The translations under genes were made by a program, and so were the position numbers. From Terrimonas ginsenosidimutans (GTDB lineage Bacteria > Bacteroidota > Bacteroidia > Chitinophagales > Chitinophagaceae), in contig NZ_JAKLTR010000003.1 in assembly GCF_022012415.1 (NCBI RefSeq), positions 124,001 to 188,000 of the forward strand: 64,000 bases of DNA, in the 5' to 3' direction. This document shows positions 26,582 to 36,340 of this stretch, one piece after another. Below the pieces are notes generated by a model that saw only the letters and a list, made by a program, of their open reading frames with translations, was not told the DNA's origin and did not search any database. How positions within the stretch are numbered: position 1 is the stretch's first letter; every line of letters begins with the position of its first letter.

Positions 26582-26962
26582 TCAGATCTTGAAGACGCGC
26601 TGATGTATATACTTGTCGGATTGTTTTGGCCAGTATGAAGGGGCTGTACCAATTATAGTGAGGCCGGAATTATCTGCGTTGTCATCAGCAATGAAGGAAT
26701 GGTACCAGGCGAATTTTGATCTCCGGTTATTGGCGTCGTTGCATTCTTCTTCGAGTTCGTCTGCGATGAGCAGTTCCGTATCAATATCTATTGTTGGCTG
26801 ATTTGCCTTAAGAACGGAAGCAAGATCATTCCGTTTGGCGTCAATCTCGTGATGATAGGTACGGGTATAGCAGCAACCTTTGGACCGGTAACCGGCGCAG
26901 GCCCGGTCGGCGCCACCGATCAGGAACATGCAAAGGGTGATGATGAATACTGCTATTTTCAT
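26582..26962 (-). CDS. Small hypothetical secreted protein
   Basis: A 126-residue frame with a hydrophobic N-terminus that looks like a signal peptide (to about residue 23, RACAG). The mature part has a Cys pair (GCCYTR), an acidic stretch IADELEEECND and an aromatic-rich C-terminus. I do not recognise a family; signal peptide and length support a real gene, but there is no further evidence. Confidence 0.5.
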   Translation of the reverse strand: MKIAVFIITLCMFLIGGADRACAGYRSKGCCYTRTYHHEIDAKRNDLASVLKANQPTIDIDTELLIADELEEECNDANNRRSKFAWYHSFIADDNADNSGLTIIGTAPSYWPKQSDKYIHQRVFKI

Positions 26963-27265
26963 TTGAAATCAAAAATAGAAAAGATTGTGGCGGGAAAGAA
27001 TAGGGCATGCCTTAAGATATGTAAACGATTGGTTAATGGGGGCGTTAACGGTGGGTTTTGCTAACGGGCGTTAATGCGGGACATGCCGGGAAAGAGGTCT
27101 GTCAAAGGCAATGTAAACCTGGTAAATGAATGTTTCAATCTAACTAACCTGGCAGCGGAAGTAAGAGGCGTTTAATGCAGTTCTTTCCGCCATCACGGTA
27201 AAAAATAAACCTGAAGCGGAATAGCGGAAAGGAAGTATTTCAAAAGTATATTCTCTTGTTGACGG
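26963..27265. other. 303-bp intergenic region, nothing recognised
   Basis: Lies downstream of the six-gene operon and upstream of the small secreted protein gene. I see no strong hairpin with a T-run, no repeat and no supported ORF. Confidence 0.5.
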
Positions 27266-30202
27266 TCATTCTTCTTTTAGTTTTATGGCTTCGACTGCGG
27301 CCAGCATTTCACTCAGGAAGATTGGTGGTAAATCTTTTGGTGTGACCAATGCTTCGTCATTCTCATCTTTCGGGTGATAGTAGTAACGGCTTTTTATCTT
27401 TTCCTGCCGGACGATAAACAAAGGTCCAAGACTTTCATCCTGCGTCCATCCGAAACCTGCGCCGACGCCTTCAACTTTCAGCATGGCTTCCAGTTTTAGC
27501 GTTGTATGTATAAGATAGAACGTGTCGATCATGCCGCCATCGAGCGCTGGCCCTGCTCGCCAGCCAAATCGTTCTAAGGTACTGCGGATAGAGCCTGTAA
27601 CGGTTTTTTTACCATCATAGCGTCGAATGATCTTCGCATTCATTTCTTCACTGGTCAGTTCAACAGACAAGCGTTCCAATTGCGGGAAGACTGCGTCGAT
27701 GGACAGGTCGAAGAAAAGTTGCTTCCATTGATGGAGAAGTGATGGCTCAAGCTCTGTTGGGTGAATGATTCCGATCAGCGCGTTTTCATTCAGAGAGATC
27801 TCTTCGCTGTTCACATCGATCAGGCTGGTGTCTTCATTGCATAAAAATGTTTGAACTAATTTCCCCTTTTCGTCATACACGCCCCAAAGTATTTTCGTTG
27901 CATAAATGAACATGACAGGGTTCCGCAGGAAGAATTGCTCCCACTGTTCCATTGTCCATTTTCTTTGTATCTGTAGATAATACTCCAGCCTTGGTGATTG
28001 TGATTTTACAATATCGCGTACCTCTTTCGCAATTGCTTTGAATTCATCTTTCAGTTCGGCGGAAGCCGATGCGGGGATCGCTTTGAGCTTTTTATTATCG
28101 TCATTAAAAAACGCGATCTTGAATTTGCTGTCGATAAAGGCACGGAATTCTTCGCCTTCAATGGTGAAATGCCTGAATAATCCGTCGAATCCAAAATCGG
28201 GAACGATCCTGTCGCCGAGTTCATGTGTGCTGATGCCGAGTTCTTCTGCTGCCGTTTCCAGTGCAGTCAATGCCGCGGCGCCGACATTTGCTTTTTTGTT
28301 CTTGTATTTACGGCTGTACCATTCCACCCAACGGAGTGCTTTATCACTTCCCTGCAAAGCAAGAGCGCCGATGCCCATTTCTGCCATTTTCCAGCGGCTT
28401 TCATCGATCCAGCGATTGATCGCGGCTTTTATTTTGTCGATCACTGGGTCATCTCCTAATAAGGCGGTAAGGGCGAGCGCATATTTCTGATCAGCTTTTG
28501 CACCGGAGTCCATGTACTGATTCATCAGCGACGATGCAAATGCGCCCGACCTTTTCCTGTCAATGATCTGCAGGATGGGTTTTACTTCAATATCTGAACG
28601 CATTGTTTTTACACGGCTCATCCTGTAAAAAAGAAATCTTACCGTATCTGCATTGAGTTGGTTTCCGGAAAGGTCAAACAACGCGGGTAGTTTGGCTTCG
28701 TCCATCCATTCTTCAGCAGGTTTTTCAAGGCGCCCACGGAGTTTGGCTGCTTCGACCACGGCAGTAAGATATTCCTGATCTGCGGCCGCAGGAATTGTAG
28801 CAGCAAGTGCTTCCAGCAGAACATCCCGGGTGTTATCATTTTTTTCCAGGTCGAGGACGCTGCGGATCGCCTGAAGCGCACTTTGGCTACCTGTCAACGA
28901 GAGGATCAGCGCAGCGGTATGCCGCGAATCTGCGTTTCGCTGTTTCAGCAGGCTTATGGCTTTTTGCTCAGCGTCAGGGTCGCCGGCTACCAGCGATTGA
29001 GCCACCAGTTCTTTTATCGCTTTCGGTTTGCTGGAGGTAAGTTTCCACAGCAGGGCCAGGTGGTGACCTGCACTCTGATGTCCAAGCAGATTGATCAGTT
29101 CCCGTTGTAAATCTATATCGGCACTTCCGTCCAGTAATGCCTGCTCCATATACGGAAAGGCATCTTTTCCGAGTTGTTGATGAATGATCCTGAAGGTTTC
29201 TTCGCTTAACCGGATCTTTCGTTTCGCGCTGTGATCCAGTAACGTTGTGGCGGAGATACGGTCAAATGTCAATAATACCAGATAAGCAAAAGAGCTGTAT
29301 TTTAAATATCCGATCTGCTCTCCGTTAAAGACTCCGAAATGTGTTCCATACTCCCACTTGTCATAAAAATTTATCTGATATGTCAGGTACGTTTTCGCGA
29401 GGTCTGTCACCAGACTTTTCCAGTTATCCGGGGATAATTCATATAATCGAAAAGCAGCGTCAAGTTTCTTTTGAAGCAATCTTGCATCATCCTGGTCATT
29501 GGTTTTGAGGAATTCAGCAATGACAGAAAGATATGCGCCCTCCTTGTGGTCAATGAATTTTATCAATGTTTTCCAATCATCGGCCAGTATGCATTCCCTG
29601 ATATATTCCGGAATGAAATCCGGCCGCACTTCTTCTATTAAATGAAAATGGCTCCAGGTCCATCTACCGGGAGAATAAGCCATAAATGCCTGAAGCGATG
29701 GCAACTGTTTGCTTTTTTGAAGATAGGTTGTGAGAAATGCTTTCACTGCGCCATCGCTCTTTTTTGAGGTGGGCATTGCATCCTGCGGATATTGCATCAA
29801 TCCGGAAAACAGGTTTGAACTGTTCATTCCATATTGTGACAGATAGGTTTGAACTGCATTCAACGCGCTGACTGTGTCCTTTCGGATCGCATACTGATAC
29901 AGCCAGGAGATAAAGTGGGGAGTTATTAAAGGGGCATAGTAGGGATGCTGAACGAGGTCGATGATCAGGCGATCATTAGCGGAAGGGTTTTCAATATCTT
30001 CCAGCAACTTTAATAAAAGAACGCAAACATACAGGGAAACATCCTGTTTGGGAGACGCAAGTGTATTGGTTCTTCCGGTAAGATAATCCATGACATAATT
30101 ATAGTTGTCGCTGGAATGAAAGCTATCGTAGAGATTGCCATAACCAACAGTTCCGATCTCGCTTTTCAGAGTTTCGTCTACTTGCTGGAGGGTGAATGCC
30201 AT
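27266..30202 (-). CDS. DUF4132-like protein with HEAT-type repeats
   Basis: A 978-residue cytosolic protein, last gene of the six-gene operon. Residues ~350-650 are helical, with HEAT-like units (LLKQRNADSRHTAALILSLTG, WKMAEMGIGALALQGSDKALRWVEW). The last ~230 residues resemble the DUF4132 domain: FLRNPVMFIYATKILWGVYDEKGKL, then LNENALIGIIHPTEL, FGWRAGPALDGGMIDTFYL and LGPLFIVRQEK. E. coli YehI (MolR) belongs to this family; this one is shorter. Role unknown; the HEAT repeats suggest a scaffold or client-binding subunit. It starts 12 bp after the VWA gene. Confidence 0.8.
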   Translation of the reverse strand: MAFTLQQVDETLKSEIGTVGYGNLYDSFHSSDNYNYVMDYLTGRTNTLASPKQDVSLYVCVLLLKLLEDIENPSANDRLIIDLVQHPYYAPLITPHFISWLYQYAIRKDTVSALNAVQTYLSQYGMNSSNLFSGLMQYPQDAMPTSKKSDGAVKAFLTTYLQKSKQLPSLQAFMAYSPGRWTWSHFHLIEEVRPDFIPEYIRECILADDWKTLIKFIDHKEGAYLSVIAEFLKTNDQDDARLLQKKLDAAFRLYELSPDNWKSLVTDLAKTYLTYQINFYDKWEYGTHFGVFNGEQIGYLKYSSFAYLVLLTFDRISATTLLDHSAKRKIRLSEETFRIIHQQLGKDAFPYMEQALLDGSADIDLQRELINLLGHQSAGHHLALLWKLTSSKPKAIKELVAQSLVAGDPDAEQKAISLLKQRNADSRHTAALILSLTGSQSALQAIRSVLDLEKNDNTRDVLLEALAATIPAAADQEYLTAVVEAAKLRGRLEKPAEEWMDEAKLPALFDLSGNQLNADTVRFLFYRMSRVKTMRSDIEVKPILQIIDRKRSGAFASSLMNQYMDSGAKADQKYALALTALLGDDPVIDKIKAAINRWIDESRWKMAEMGIGALALQGSDKALRWVEWYSRKYKNKKANVGAAALTALETAAEELGISTHELGDRIVPDFGFDGLFRHFTIEGEEFRAFIDSKFKIAFFNDDNKKLKAIPASASAELKDEFKAIAKEVRDIVKSQSPRLEYYLQIQRKWTMEQWEQFFLRNPVMFIYATKILWGVYDEKGKLVQTFLCNEDTSLIDVNSEEISLNENALIGIIHPTELEPSLLHQWKQLFFDLSIDAVFPQLERLSVELTSEEMNAKIIRRYDGKKTVTGSIRSTLERFGWRAGPALDGGMIDTFYLIHTTLKLEAMLKVEGVGAGFGWTQDESLGPLFIVRQEKIKSRYYYHPKDENDEALVTPKDLPPIFLSEMLAAVEAIKLKEE

Positions 30203-30214
30203 ACTGGTCAGGGG

Positions 30215-31351
30215 TTATTTTTTTATTGATAGATCTTCTTTTGCCGCCCAAAGACTGATATCCTGCTTTGATAGGGCCGCCGCCATCAGATCAGGAAATT
30301 TATCCGGTGTACATGCAAATACCGGTACACCCAGGTCCGCAAGGAATTTTGCATTTGCATGATCGTATGCCGGCGCTCCATCATCATTCAATGCCAGCAA
30401 CACCACCAGCTGTACTCCAGCTGAAACCATCTCCGCTGCTTTCTTCCGCATGCCTGCTTCGTCACCGCCTTCATAAAGATCTGTGATCAATACCATCACC
30501 GTATCGGCCGGTCGGGTGATGATCTGCTGGCAATAACTTAGCGCCGCATGTATATCCGTTCCGCCGCCAAGTTGTACACCAAATAACAGGTCAACCGGGT
30601 CCGCAAGCTCTTCTGTAAGATCTGCCACGGTTGTATCGAATACCACCATCTTTGTTTTTACCGAAGGGATAGAGGCCATCACCGAACCAAAGATGCCGGA
30701 GTAAACAACGGAAGTTCCCATCGATCCGCTTTGATCAAGGCAAAGTACCACGTCTTTCAATGCCGTACGCTTGCGGCCATAACCGATCCTTGTTTCCGGA
30801 ATGATCGTTTTGTATTCAGGTTGATAATGCTTCAGGTTCTTTTTGATGGTTTCATGCCAGTTGATCTCGTTATGACGCGGACGACGGTTTCTGGCCGAGC
30901 GGTTCAGGCTTCCCGCAATAGCCTGTTGCATCGGTTGCGAAAGTTTTTGCAAAAGATCGTCGACTACTTTCTTCACCACCTGACGGGCTGTATCTTTTGT
31001 CTTCTCCGGGATCACTTTGCTTAAGGTCATTAAGGTGGCAACCATATGCACATCGGCCTGCACATTTTCCAGCATCTCCTTTTCCAGCAGCATCTGTGTA
31101 AGGTTGAGGCGTTTTACGGCATCGGTTTGCATTACCTGCACAACAGTGTTCGGAAAGAAGCTTCGGATATCGCCAAGCCAGCGGCTGACATTTGGAGAGG
31201 AAGGGCCAAGGCCTCCGGTCCGCTCGTTGTCATACAACGCCTCCAGTGTCTGATCCATTTTCAGTTCATTGCCTGTAAGCGAAACTCCTGTTCCGTCACT
31301 TTTACCGCCGAGGATCAATCTCCATCTTTTTAATGCCTGATCTTGCTGCAT
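30215..31351 (-). CDS. VWA domain protein of the MoxR/VWA operon (YehP-like)
   Basis: A 378-residue cytosolic protein. Residues ~1-195 are helical. The C-terminal von Willebrand A domain has a complete MIDAS: DQSGSMG (near 207-213), a Thr in GGGTDIHAAL and an Asp in LITDLYEGGDE. Length and order match E. coli YehP (378 residues as I recall). Its ATG follows the TAA of the DUF5682-like gene directly, so translation is coupled. VWA proteins next to MoxR ATPases act as metal-dependent adaptors in chaperone or metal-insertion complexes. The target here is unknown. Confidence 0.92.
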   Translation of the reverse strand: MQQDQALKRWRLILGGKSDGTGVSLTGNELKMDQTLEALYDNERTGGLGPSSPNVSRWLGDIRSFFPNTVVQVMQTDAVKRLNLTQMLLEKEMLENVQADVHMVATLMTLSKVIPEKTKDTARQVVKKVVDDLLQKLSQPMQQAIAGSLNRSARNRRPRHNEINWHETIKKNLKHYQPEYKTIIPETRIGYGRKRTALKDVVLCLDQSGSMGTSVVYSGIFGSVMASIPSVKTKMVVFDTTVADLTEELADPVDLLFGVQLGGGTDIHAALSYCQQIITRPADTVMVLITDLYEGGDEAGMRKKAAEMVSAGVQLVVLLALNDDGAPAYDHANAKFLADLGVPVFACTPDKFPDLMAAALSKQDISLWAAKEDLSIKK

Positions 31352-33625
31352 TTAGTTATTGTTATGACCGAGTAATTGTAGTATCACGGGAATCCCCTTC
31401 ATCGCTCTTTCTTCGTCTATATCGGTTTCCCTTGCGCGTATAGTTGTTACGTTTCCTGTTTTTGCTTTCTCGCCAAGTTTTCTGCGTTCAGCTGGAGTGA
31501 ATTCAGCAACGCTTCGTCGCAGTAGCGGTAATACCTGGGTAAATGATTCTTCTTCCAGCTGCCCGATCCATTGATGTACAATATTCCAGATATCATTGTC
31601 CAGCAGCAGAAGGGTTCCGCTTCCTTTTAGAAAACCTTCGAGCCATGCAGCTGCAGCTGCCGGAACAGATGCGGTTGACATCGCATAATAAAACGCCTTT
31701 ACCAGTGCTTCTCCTTCGAGTATTTTATAATCTGCGAGCAAACGGGTTGCATAACCTGCAATGATCGCAGCGGTGTTGTTATTCTCCGCAACTGTTGTCA
31801 GGGTTTGCTGCCACTGACGGCTGACCTCTTCATTCTGTAAAAGGCTCACTGAATCATTCAGGGTAGCGAGAAGACCGACAAGATTCGTAGCGCTTTCATC
31901 ATCTATACCCGTACAGGCGGCAGGCAGGCTGATACATATGCGCGTGATCATGCTTGTGGCAATGCCGGAAACCAGCTCCGCGTCTGTTTTGCGGACATTA
32001 CCATAACGCGTAACACTTACCAGTCCCGGAACCACTTCCATTAATTGGATCACATCACCACTCGCTGCCGCGAGGGTGTTGATTTGTTTGATAAGTGCTT
32101 CTACTGCTTTGGGGAGTTCTGCGGGAATGCTTTCCTCCAACAGGGAGCAAACAACTTTGAGGGAAGTAGCCTGCGCGCTTTGTTCTTCCACGAACGTAGC
32201 TGCGGCTTCTTCTGTTGTATTGCCATATGTTCCTTTCTCGATGATCTCAATGGAAAATTCCGGCTGCCACTGTAAACGCCATTGCTCTTTGAATGTTCCT
32301 TTCCCGGAGGAGGCAGATGCCTGTCCCCAGTTAATGTTCAGCAATCGTAAGCGATGAAGAAGTATGCTTCGTTCCAGGTCATTCTCTTTACGCAGATCAA
32401 GTGTATAGTCTTTCCAGTCTGCTGTTGCCGGCAGCCGGAGTCTTTTCTGGGTCTTTTCTATATCTACCTGCAGCGGCGGTTTAGGGATCGTATCGGGGAC
32501 CTGTCCAAGCCTGTCGCTGATCACCAATTCCCGGTTCACAAGGCTGAGAAGTATAGACTCTCCATTACATAATACACTTAAGGTTGCCTCATTCAGTTCG
32601 TCAAGGCCTGCTTTAGGGAGTTGCCGGAGCGAAGCGAGAGATTCTGCCAAACGAACTGCCTCTATCACGTGTGCAACCGAGGTGTCCATTTGTTTCTGGC
32701 GAAAAAGTTTTGCCACTTTAGCCATCCATAGGGTTCCATCATCTTCCGGATGTTGCCAGACATGTTCATACCATCCCGGGGAGAATACGCCGGCACCGTA
32801 GCCGCTGGTATAGCTAAGGCGGTTGTAAGTCCAGGGGATCCAGGTACAATCTATTTTTACTTTTGACAATCCTTTTAAGATATCATTATCCTGTTTTTGC
32901 GAAGGCATATTGATCAGTGCGGGAGCATGCCAGGCACCACAAATGACAACGATATTCTGGAACATTTCGCGTTCAGCCTGCCGGATCATTTTTCGCATAT
33001 GGGCTTCCCGCGCCTGTTCAATGCGATCTTCTTTTTCGGGGAGAAGTTCTCTTAGTGTCCCCATCGCTTCGTTGATCGCTTCAAATACCTCTTCGTTTCC
33101 GATACGGTGTTCGAACATATGCTCCCACCATTTTTCTCCATCGTCATAACCTGCCGCTTCAGCGAGATAAGTGACCGGATCTTTTTTGATCTGAATGGTT
33201 ATACCCTGTTCTTCTTCCTCTGTTGTCGTCTCTTCGGAAACGTTATTGACGGTATCACTGCCTTTACCGGAGAGGTCTTGTGATGGCTCCTCCGGGTTTG
33301 GCCTGCGAAGCGGGAACAAATTGCAAACGGGCAGATCCATGAATCTTACATGGATATTATTTCTTTTTGCATAAAGAATGGCCTGCCATTCGGGTGAAAA
33401 ATCTGCGAAGGGGTAGAAGGAGGAATGTTGGGGAGCATCCGGCTGATAGCAGAGGATCGCGACCGGTGGTTTTAATTCCGTATCTGTTGCCATGGAAAGG
33501 ATCTCATCTGCTTCGGGTGGGCCTTCTACCAGTACGATATCCGGCTTGTTGGCTTCCAGGAATGCTTTCACATTCCGCGCGGAGCCGGGGCCATGGTGCC
33601 GTATGCCTAGTATGTGTATTGCCAT
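31352..33625 (-). CDS. DUF5682-like protein (ChaN/EreA-type fold; YehM-like)
   Basis: A 757-residue cytosolic protein. The N-terminus has IRHHGPGSARNVKAFLE, then DIVLVEGPPEADE, and later ICGAWHAPALI; these His and Glu residues are the conserved positions of the DUF5682 family, which others have linked to the EreA/ChaN/TraB fold of possible hydrolases. Residues ~380-757 are helical and less conserved, including an LRKENDLERSILLHRLRLLNINWG segment. Length is close to E. coli YehM (759 residues as I recall). It could be the catalytic or effector subunit of the operon; the reaction is unknown. Confidence 0.85.
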   Translation of the reverse strand: MAIHILGIRHHGPGSARNVKAFLEANKPDIVLVEGPPEADEILSMATDTELKPPVAILCYQPDAPQHSSFYPFADFSPEWQAILYAKRNNIHVRFMDLPVCNLFPLRRPNPEEPSQDLSGKGSDTVNNVSEETTTEEEEQGITIQIKKDPVTYLAEAAGYDDGEKWWEHMFEHRIGNEEVFEAINEAMGTLRELLPEKEDRIEQAREAHMRKMIRQAEREMFQNIVVICGAWHAPALINMPSQKQDNDILKGLSKVKIDCTWIPWTYNRLSYTSGYGAGVFSPGWYEHVWQHPEDDGTLWMAKVAKLFRQKQMDTSVAHVIEAVRLAESLASLRQLPKAGLDELNEATLSVLCNGESILLSLVNRELVISDRLGQVPDTIPKPPLQVDIEKTQKRLRLPATADWKDYTLDLRKENDLERSILLHRLRLLNINWGQASASSGKGTFKEQWRLQWQPEFSIEIIEKGTYGNTTEEAAATFVEEQSAQATSLKVVCSLLEESIPAELPKAVEALIKQINTLAAASGDVIQLMEVVPGLVSVTRYGNVRKTDAELVSGIATSMITRICISLPAACTGIDDESATNLVGLLATLNDSVSLLQNEEVSRQWQQTLTTVAENNNTAAIIAGYATRLLADYKILEGEALVKAFYYAMSTASVPAAAAAWLEGFLKGSGTLLLLDNDIWNIVHQWIGQLEEESFTQVLPLLRRSVAEFTPAERRKLGEKAKTGNVTTIRARETDIDEERAMKGIPVILQLLGHNNN

Positions 33626-33756
33626 GAACTGCTTGGTTAAGAGTGAACGGTAATTGTTCGATGACCGTTTGCCGGAATACAGGATCTGATTACAGGAAAT
33701 TCAGCACCTCGTTTGTGGCGTTAAATTCCCGCCAGACGAGTCATCGATCGTCAGCT

Positions 33757-34842
33757 CTACATGGAAGGAAGATCCCTGCAGGCTCTGTACACATCTTTCC
33801 ATTCGTCACGTGGCTTGACAACTGTTTCGAGATATTCCTGCCAAACGATCTTATCCTGAACAGGATCTTTGACTACGGCACCCAGTATGCCCGCAGCAAG
33901 GTCGGCGGCTTTAATTTGTCCGTCTCCAAAATAAGCGGCCATTGCCAGGCCGTTGTTCACTACAGAAATTGCTTCCGCTGTGCTCAATGTGCCTGTTGGG
34001 ATCTTGATCTTTGTTTTGCCATCCAGTGTTACGCCGCTGCGTAATTCGCGGAAGATCGTTACGATGCGGCGGATCTCCTGCAAAGCCGGTTTTTCTGCCG
34101 GCAATTCCATTACTTTTTCAAAACTTTCCACTCTTCGTCTTACGATATCGATCTCTTCATCGATGGAATCTGGAACGGGAAGGATCACTGTATTGAACCG
34201 GCGTTTCAATGCACTTGATAATTCATTCACACCCTTGTCCCGGTTATTGGCAGTAGCAATAATATTGAATCCCTTTACCGCCTGTATCTCTGTATTCAAT
34301 TCAGGGACTGGTAATGTTTTTTCGGAAAGAATAGTGATCAGTGTATCCTGTACGTCTGCTCCGATGCGGGTGAGCTCTTCTATACGAGCGATCTTACCGT
34401 CTTTCATCGCCCTCATTACGGGTGTTTCAACGAGTGCTTTCTCTGATGGACCTTCCGCCAGTAGTTTGGCATAGTTCCATCCGTAGCGGACGGCTTCTTC
34501 GCCCGTTCCCGCCGTTCCCTGTATGATCAGGGTTGAATCTCCGCTGATCGCAGCCGCGAGATGCTCGCTGACCCAGCTTTTGGCTGTACCGGGTAAACCG
34601 TATAGCAACAAAGCCCGGTCGGTGGTTAACGTTGCCACAGCAATTTCCATCAGCCGTTTGCTGCCGATGTATTTTGGTGAGACCTCAAAACCATTTTTAA
34701 GTTTGCCGCCAACGAGATAAAGGACTACCGCTTGCGGCGACAGTTTCCAGTTTGTGGGTTTCTTCTCGTCATCCTGTTTGCGGATCTCTTCCAGTTCCTG
34801 TGCGTATAGATCTTCTGCATGCTGTCGTAAGATTGATGACAT
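33757..34842 (-). CDS. MoxR-family AAA+ ATPase (YehL-like)
   Basis: A 361-residue cytosolic ATPase. Walker A GLPGTAKS lies near residues 79-86. The Walker B region reads KIARIEELTR, with Glu-Glu where most MoxR proteins have Asp-Glu. Sensor 1 and the arginine finger region are in IATANNRDKGVNELSSALKRRF. A lid domain follows. MoxR ATPases work with VWA proteins to remodel or load metal onto clients; here the VWA gene lies two genes downstream. The gap of 131 bp to the DUF5682-like gene is the widest in the operon. Confidence 0.93.
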   Translation of the reverse strand: MSSILRQHAEDLYAQELEEIRKQDDEKKPTNWKLSPQAVVLYLVGGKLKNGFEVSPKYIGSKRLMEIAVATLTTDRALLLYGLPGTAKSWVSEHLAAAISGDSTLIIQGTAGTGEEAVRYGWNYAKLLAEGPSEKALVETPVMRAMKDGKIARIEELTRIGADVQDTLITILSEKTLPVPELNTEIQAVKGFNIIATANNRDKGVNELSSALKRRFNTVILPVPDSIDEEIDIVRRRVESFEKVMELPAEKPALQEIRRIVTIFRELRSGVTLDGKTKIKIPTGTLSTAEAISVVNNGLAMAAYFGDGQIKAADLAAGILGAVVKDPVQDKIVWQEYLETVVKPRDEWKDVYRACRDLPSM

Positions 34843-34852
34843 GACTGTTATT

Positions 34853-36337
34853 TTAAATGGTAAATGCGTTGTTGATTTGATTCTTGATGGCTAGTGTACG
34901 GCTGATCTCTTCACTCATGCCTGACCAAAGGGATCTTGAGTACTGATCTTCTGAAACCGGGTAGGAAGATAGTTCTGTTGAAACCGCAACAGGTATTTGA
35001 GCTATTACTTTCTGAAAAAAACCGACGTAAGGGTAGGGCTTTTTAGCAGCTTCCCGCAGGATCAGCCTTGTCATTTCCATGCTCCACGGTTCATCGGTCT
35101 CCTTTGCATAATCCATCACATCGTTGATGTTTTTTGCAAAGAAATGATTGATGTATGAATCACGCGGGGCAAGCGGAAGTAAGGGAAGCAATTCTTTTTG
35201 AAAAACGGATCTTCGCTGCGCGATAACATTGGCCCAGTTGCGGTCGCGGAAATTTGCTGCAGCTTTTGTCAGCGCGGGAAGAAGTTTTTTCCCCGTGTCT
35301 GTTTTTTCAAATAATTCAAGGAGCGCCTCTGCCGATAATTGAAACGTTTTCTCCCAGAATGATGGAGGGACATATTGCATTACCTGAAACACGACATATT
35401 CATCATCTGTCCAGGTCTTATCGCTGCTAAGTTTGTCAATCCCGGTTTTATATAAATCTTCACTGACTGCATCGGGCAGTTTGCACTGCAGTGTATTTTT
35501 CTTCGAAAACCCCAGCATGCTGGTTTCTTTTTGTATTGTGACGGCAGAGCGTAAAAATGATTCGTACATCAATACGATGGGCGAGCCGGGGATCGTTCTC
35601 AGTGATTCGAGTGCGAAAAGCTGGAGCTTTTTACTTTTTTCTTTTGATAAGCCTTCCAGGAAATCTATGTCAGATTCATCTGCAAATGGAGCAAGAATGC
35701 TTAACAGGACCAGTTTGGTTGCTGCATCTTCCTGTTGCCAGGTTTGACGGATCCACTCACGTGCTTTCAACGGATCAGTAACGAGTGTTTGCTGTAGTAC
35801 TTCCTGTCGTTCTTCCAGTGAACCTGTTTGCCAGATCTCTTCCTGTGTTTGTTTGGCTGAAAAATCCCATGCGGTATTGAAGCCAGACAACCATTCTCCC
35901 CTTTTTCCAACGCAGGAGCTGATCAATAACCGGAGTTTTTTGTTACGCTCGCCGTTGATCAGCAGGGCGGGTACGAACCTGGCCGGTGCAATCTGCGTTC
36001 TGCTGTCACATCGCTCCAGCCAGTATTGCAACAGCGAGTGATTATCGTCCTGAAGCACATCTCTTAACGCCAGTGCTGCGTGGGTACTACAATATTTTTT
36101 TTCTTCGACGGGAGCTGCTGTGCCTGCGGTCTCTTTTTTGAGCGGAGAGATTCCACAACGCTGGTAATTGTAAAGCAGCGAGGCAAGCTGTAGAAACTGT
36201 TCTTCCCTGTTTTTTTCACTGCCAGTGATAATGCGGGTAGTTATTTCCGCAAGGGAAGCAGGGACACTGATGGTGTCCGGTTGCTTTTTATCCGTGCCTA
36301 TCATGGCTATGTTGATAATGTCATCCCAGGCTTGCAT
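34853..36337 (-). CDS. DUF5691-like protein
   Basis: A 494-residue protein, mainly helical, 10 bp upstream of the AAA+ gene and 3 bp after the SWIM gene. It begins MQAWDDIINIAMIGTDKK and has HEAT-like helices around LLSILAPFADESDIDFLEGLSKEKSKKLQLFALESLRTIPGSP. The operon position and this repeat region fit the DUF5691 family that accompanies SWIM/MoxR/VWA genes; the assignment is by context and appearance. No catalytic motif is visible. Probably a structural subunit. Confidence 0.75.
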   Translation of the reverse strand: MQAWDDIINIAMIGTDKKQPDTISVPASLAEITTRIITGSEKNREEQFLQLASLLYNYQRCGISPLKKETAGTAAPVEEKKYCSTHAALALRDVLQDDNHSLLQYWLERCDSRTQIAPARFVPALLINGERNKKLRLLISSCVGKRGEWLSGFNTAWDFSAKQTQEEIWQTGSLEERQEVLQQTLVTDPLKAREWIRQTWQQEDAATKLVLLSILAPFADESDIDFLEGLSKEKSKKLQLFALESLRTIPGSPIVLMYESFLRSAVTIQKETSMLGFSKKNTLQCKLPDAVSEDLYKTGIDKLSSDKTWTDDEYVVFQVMQYVPPSFWEKTFQLSAEALLELFEKTDTGKKLLPALTKAAANFRDRNWANVIAQRRSVFQKELLPLLPLAPRDSYINHFFAKNINDVMDYAKETDEPWSMEMTRLILREAAKKPYPYVGFFQKVIAQIPVAVSTELSSYPVSEDQYSRSLWSGMSEEISRTLAIKNQINNAFTI

Positions 36338-36340
36338 TGT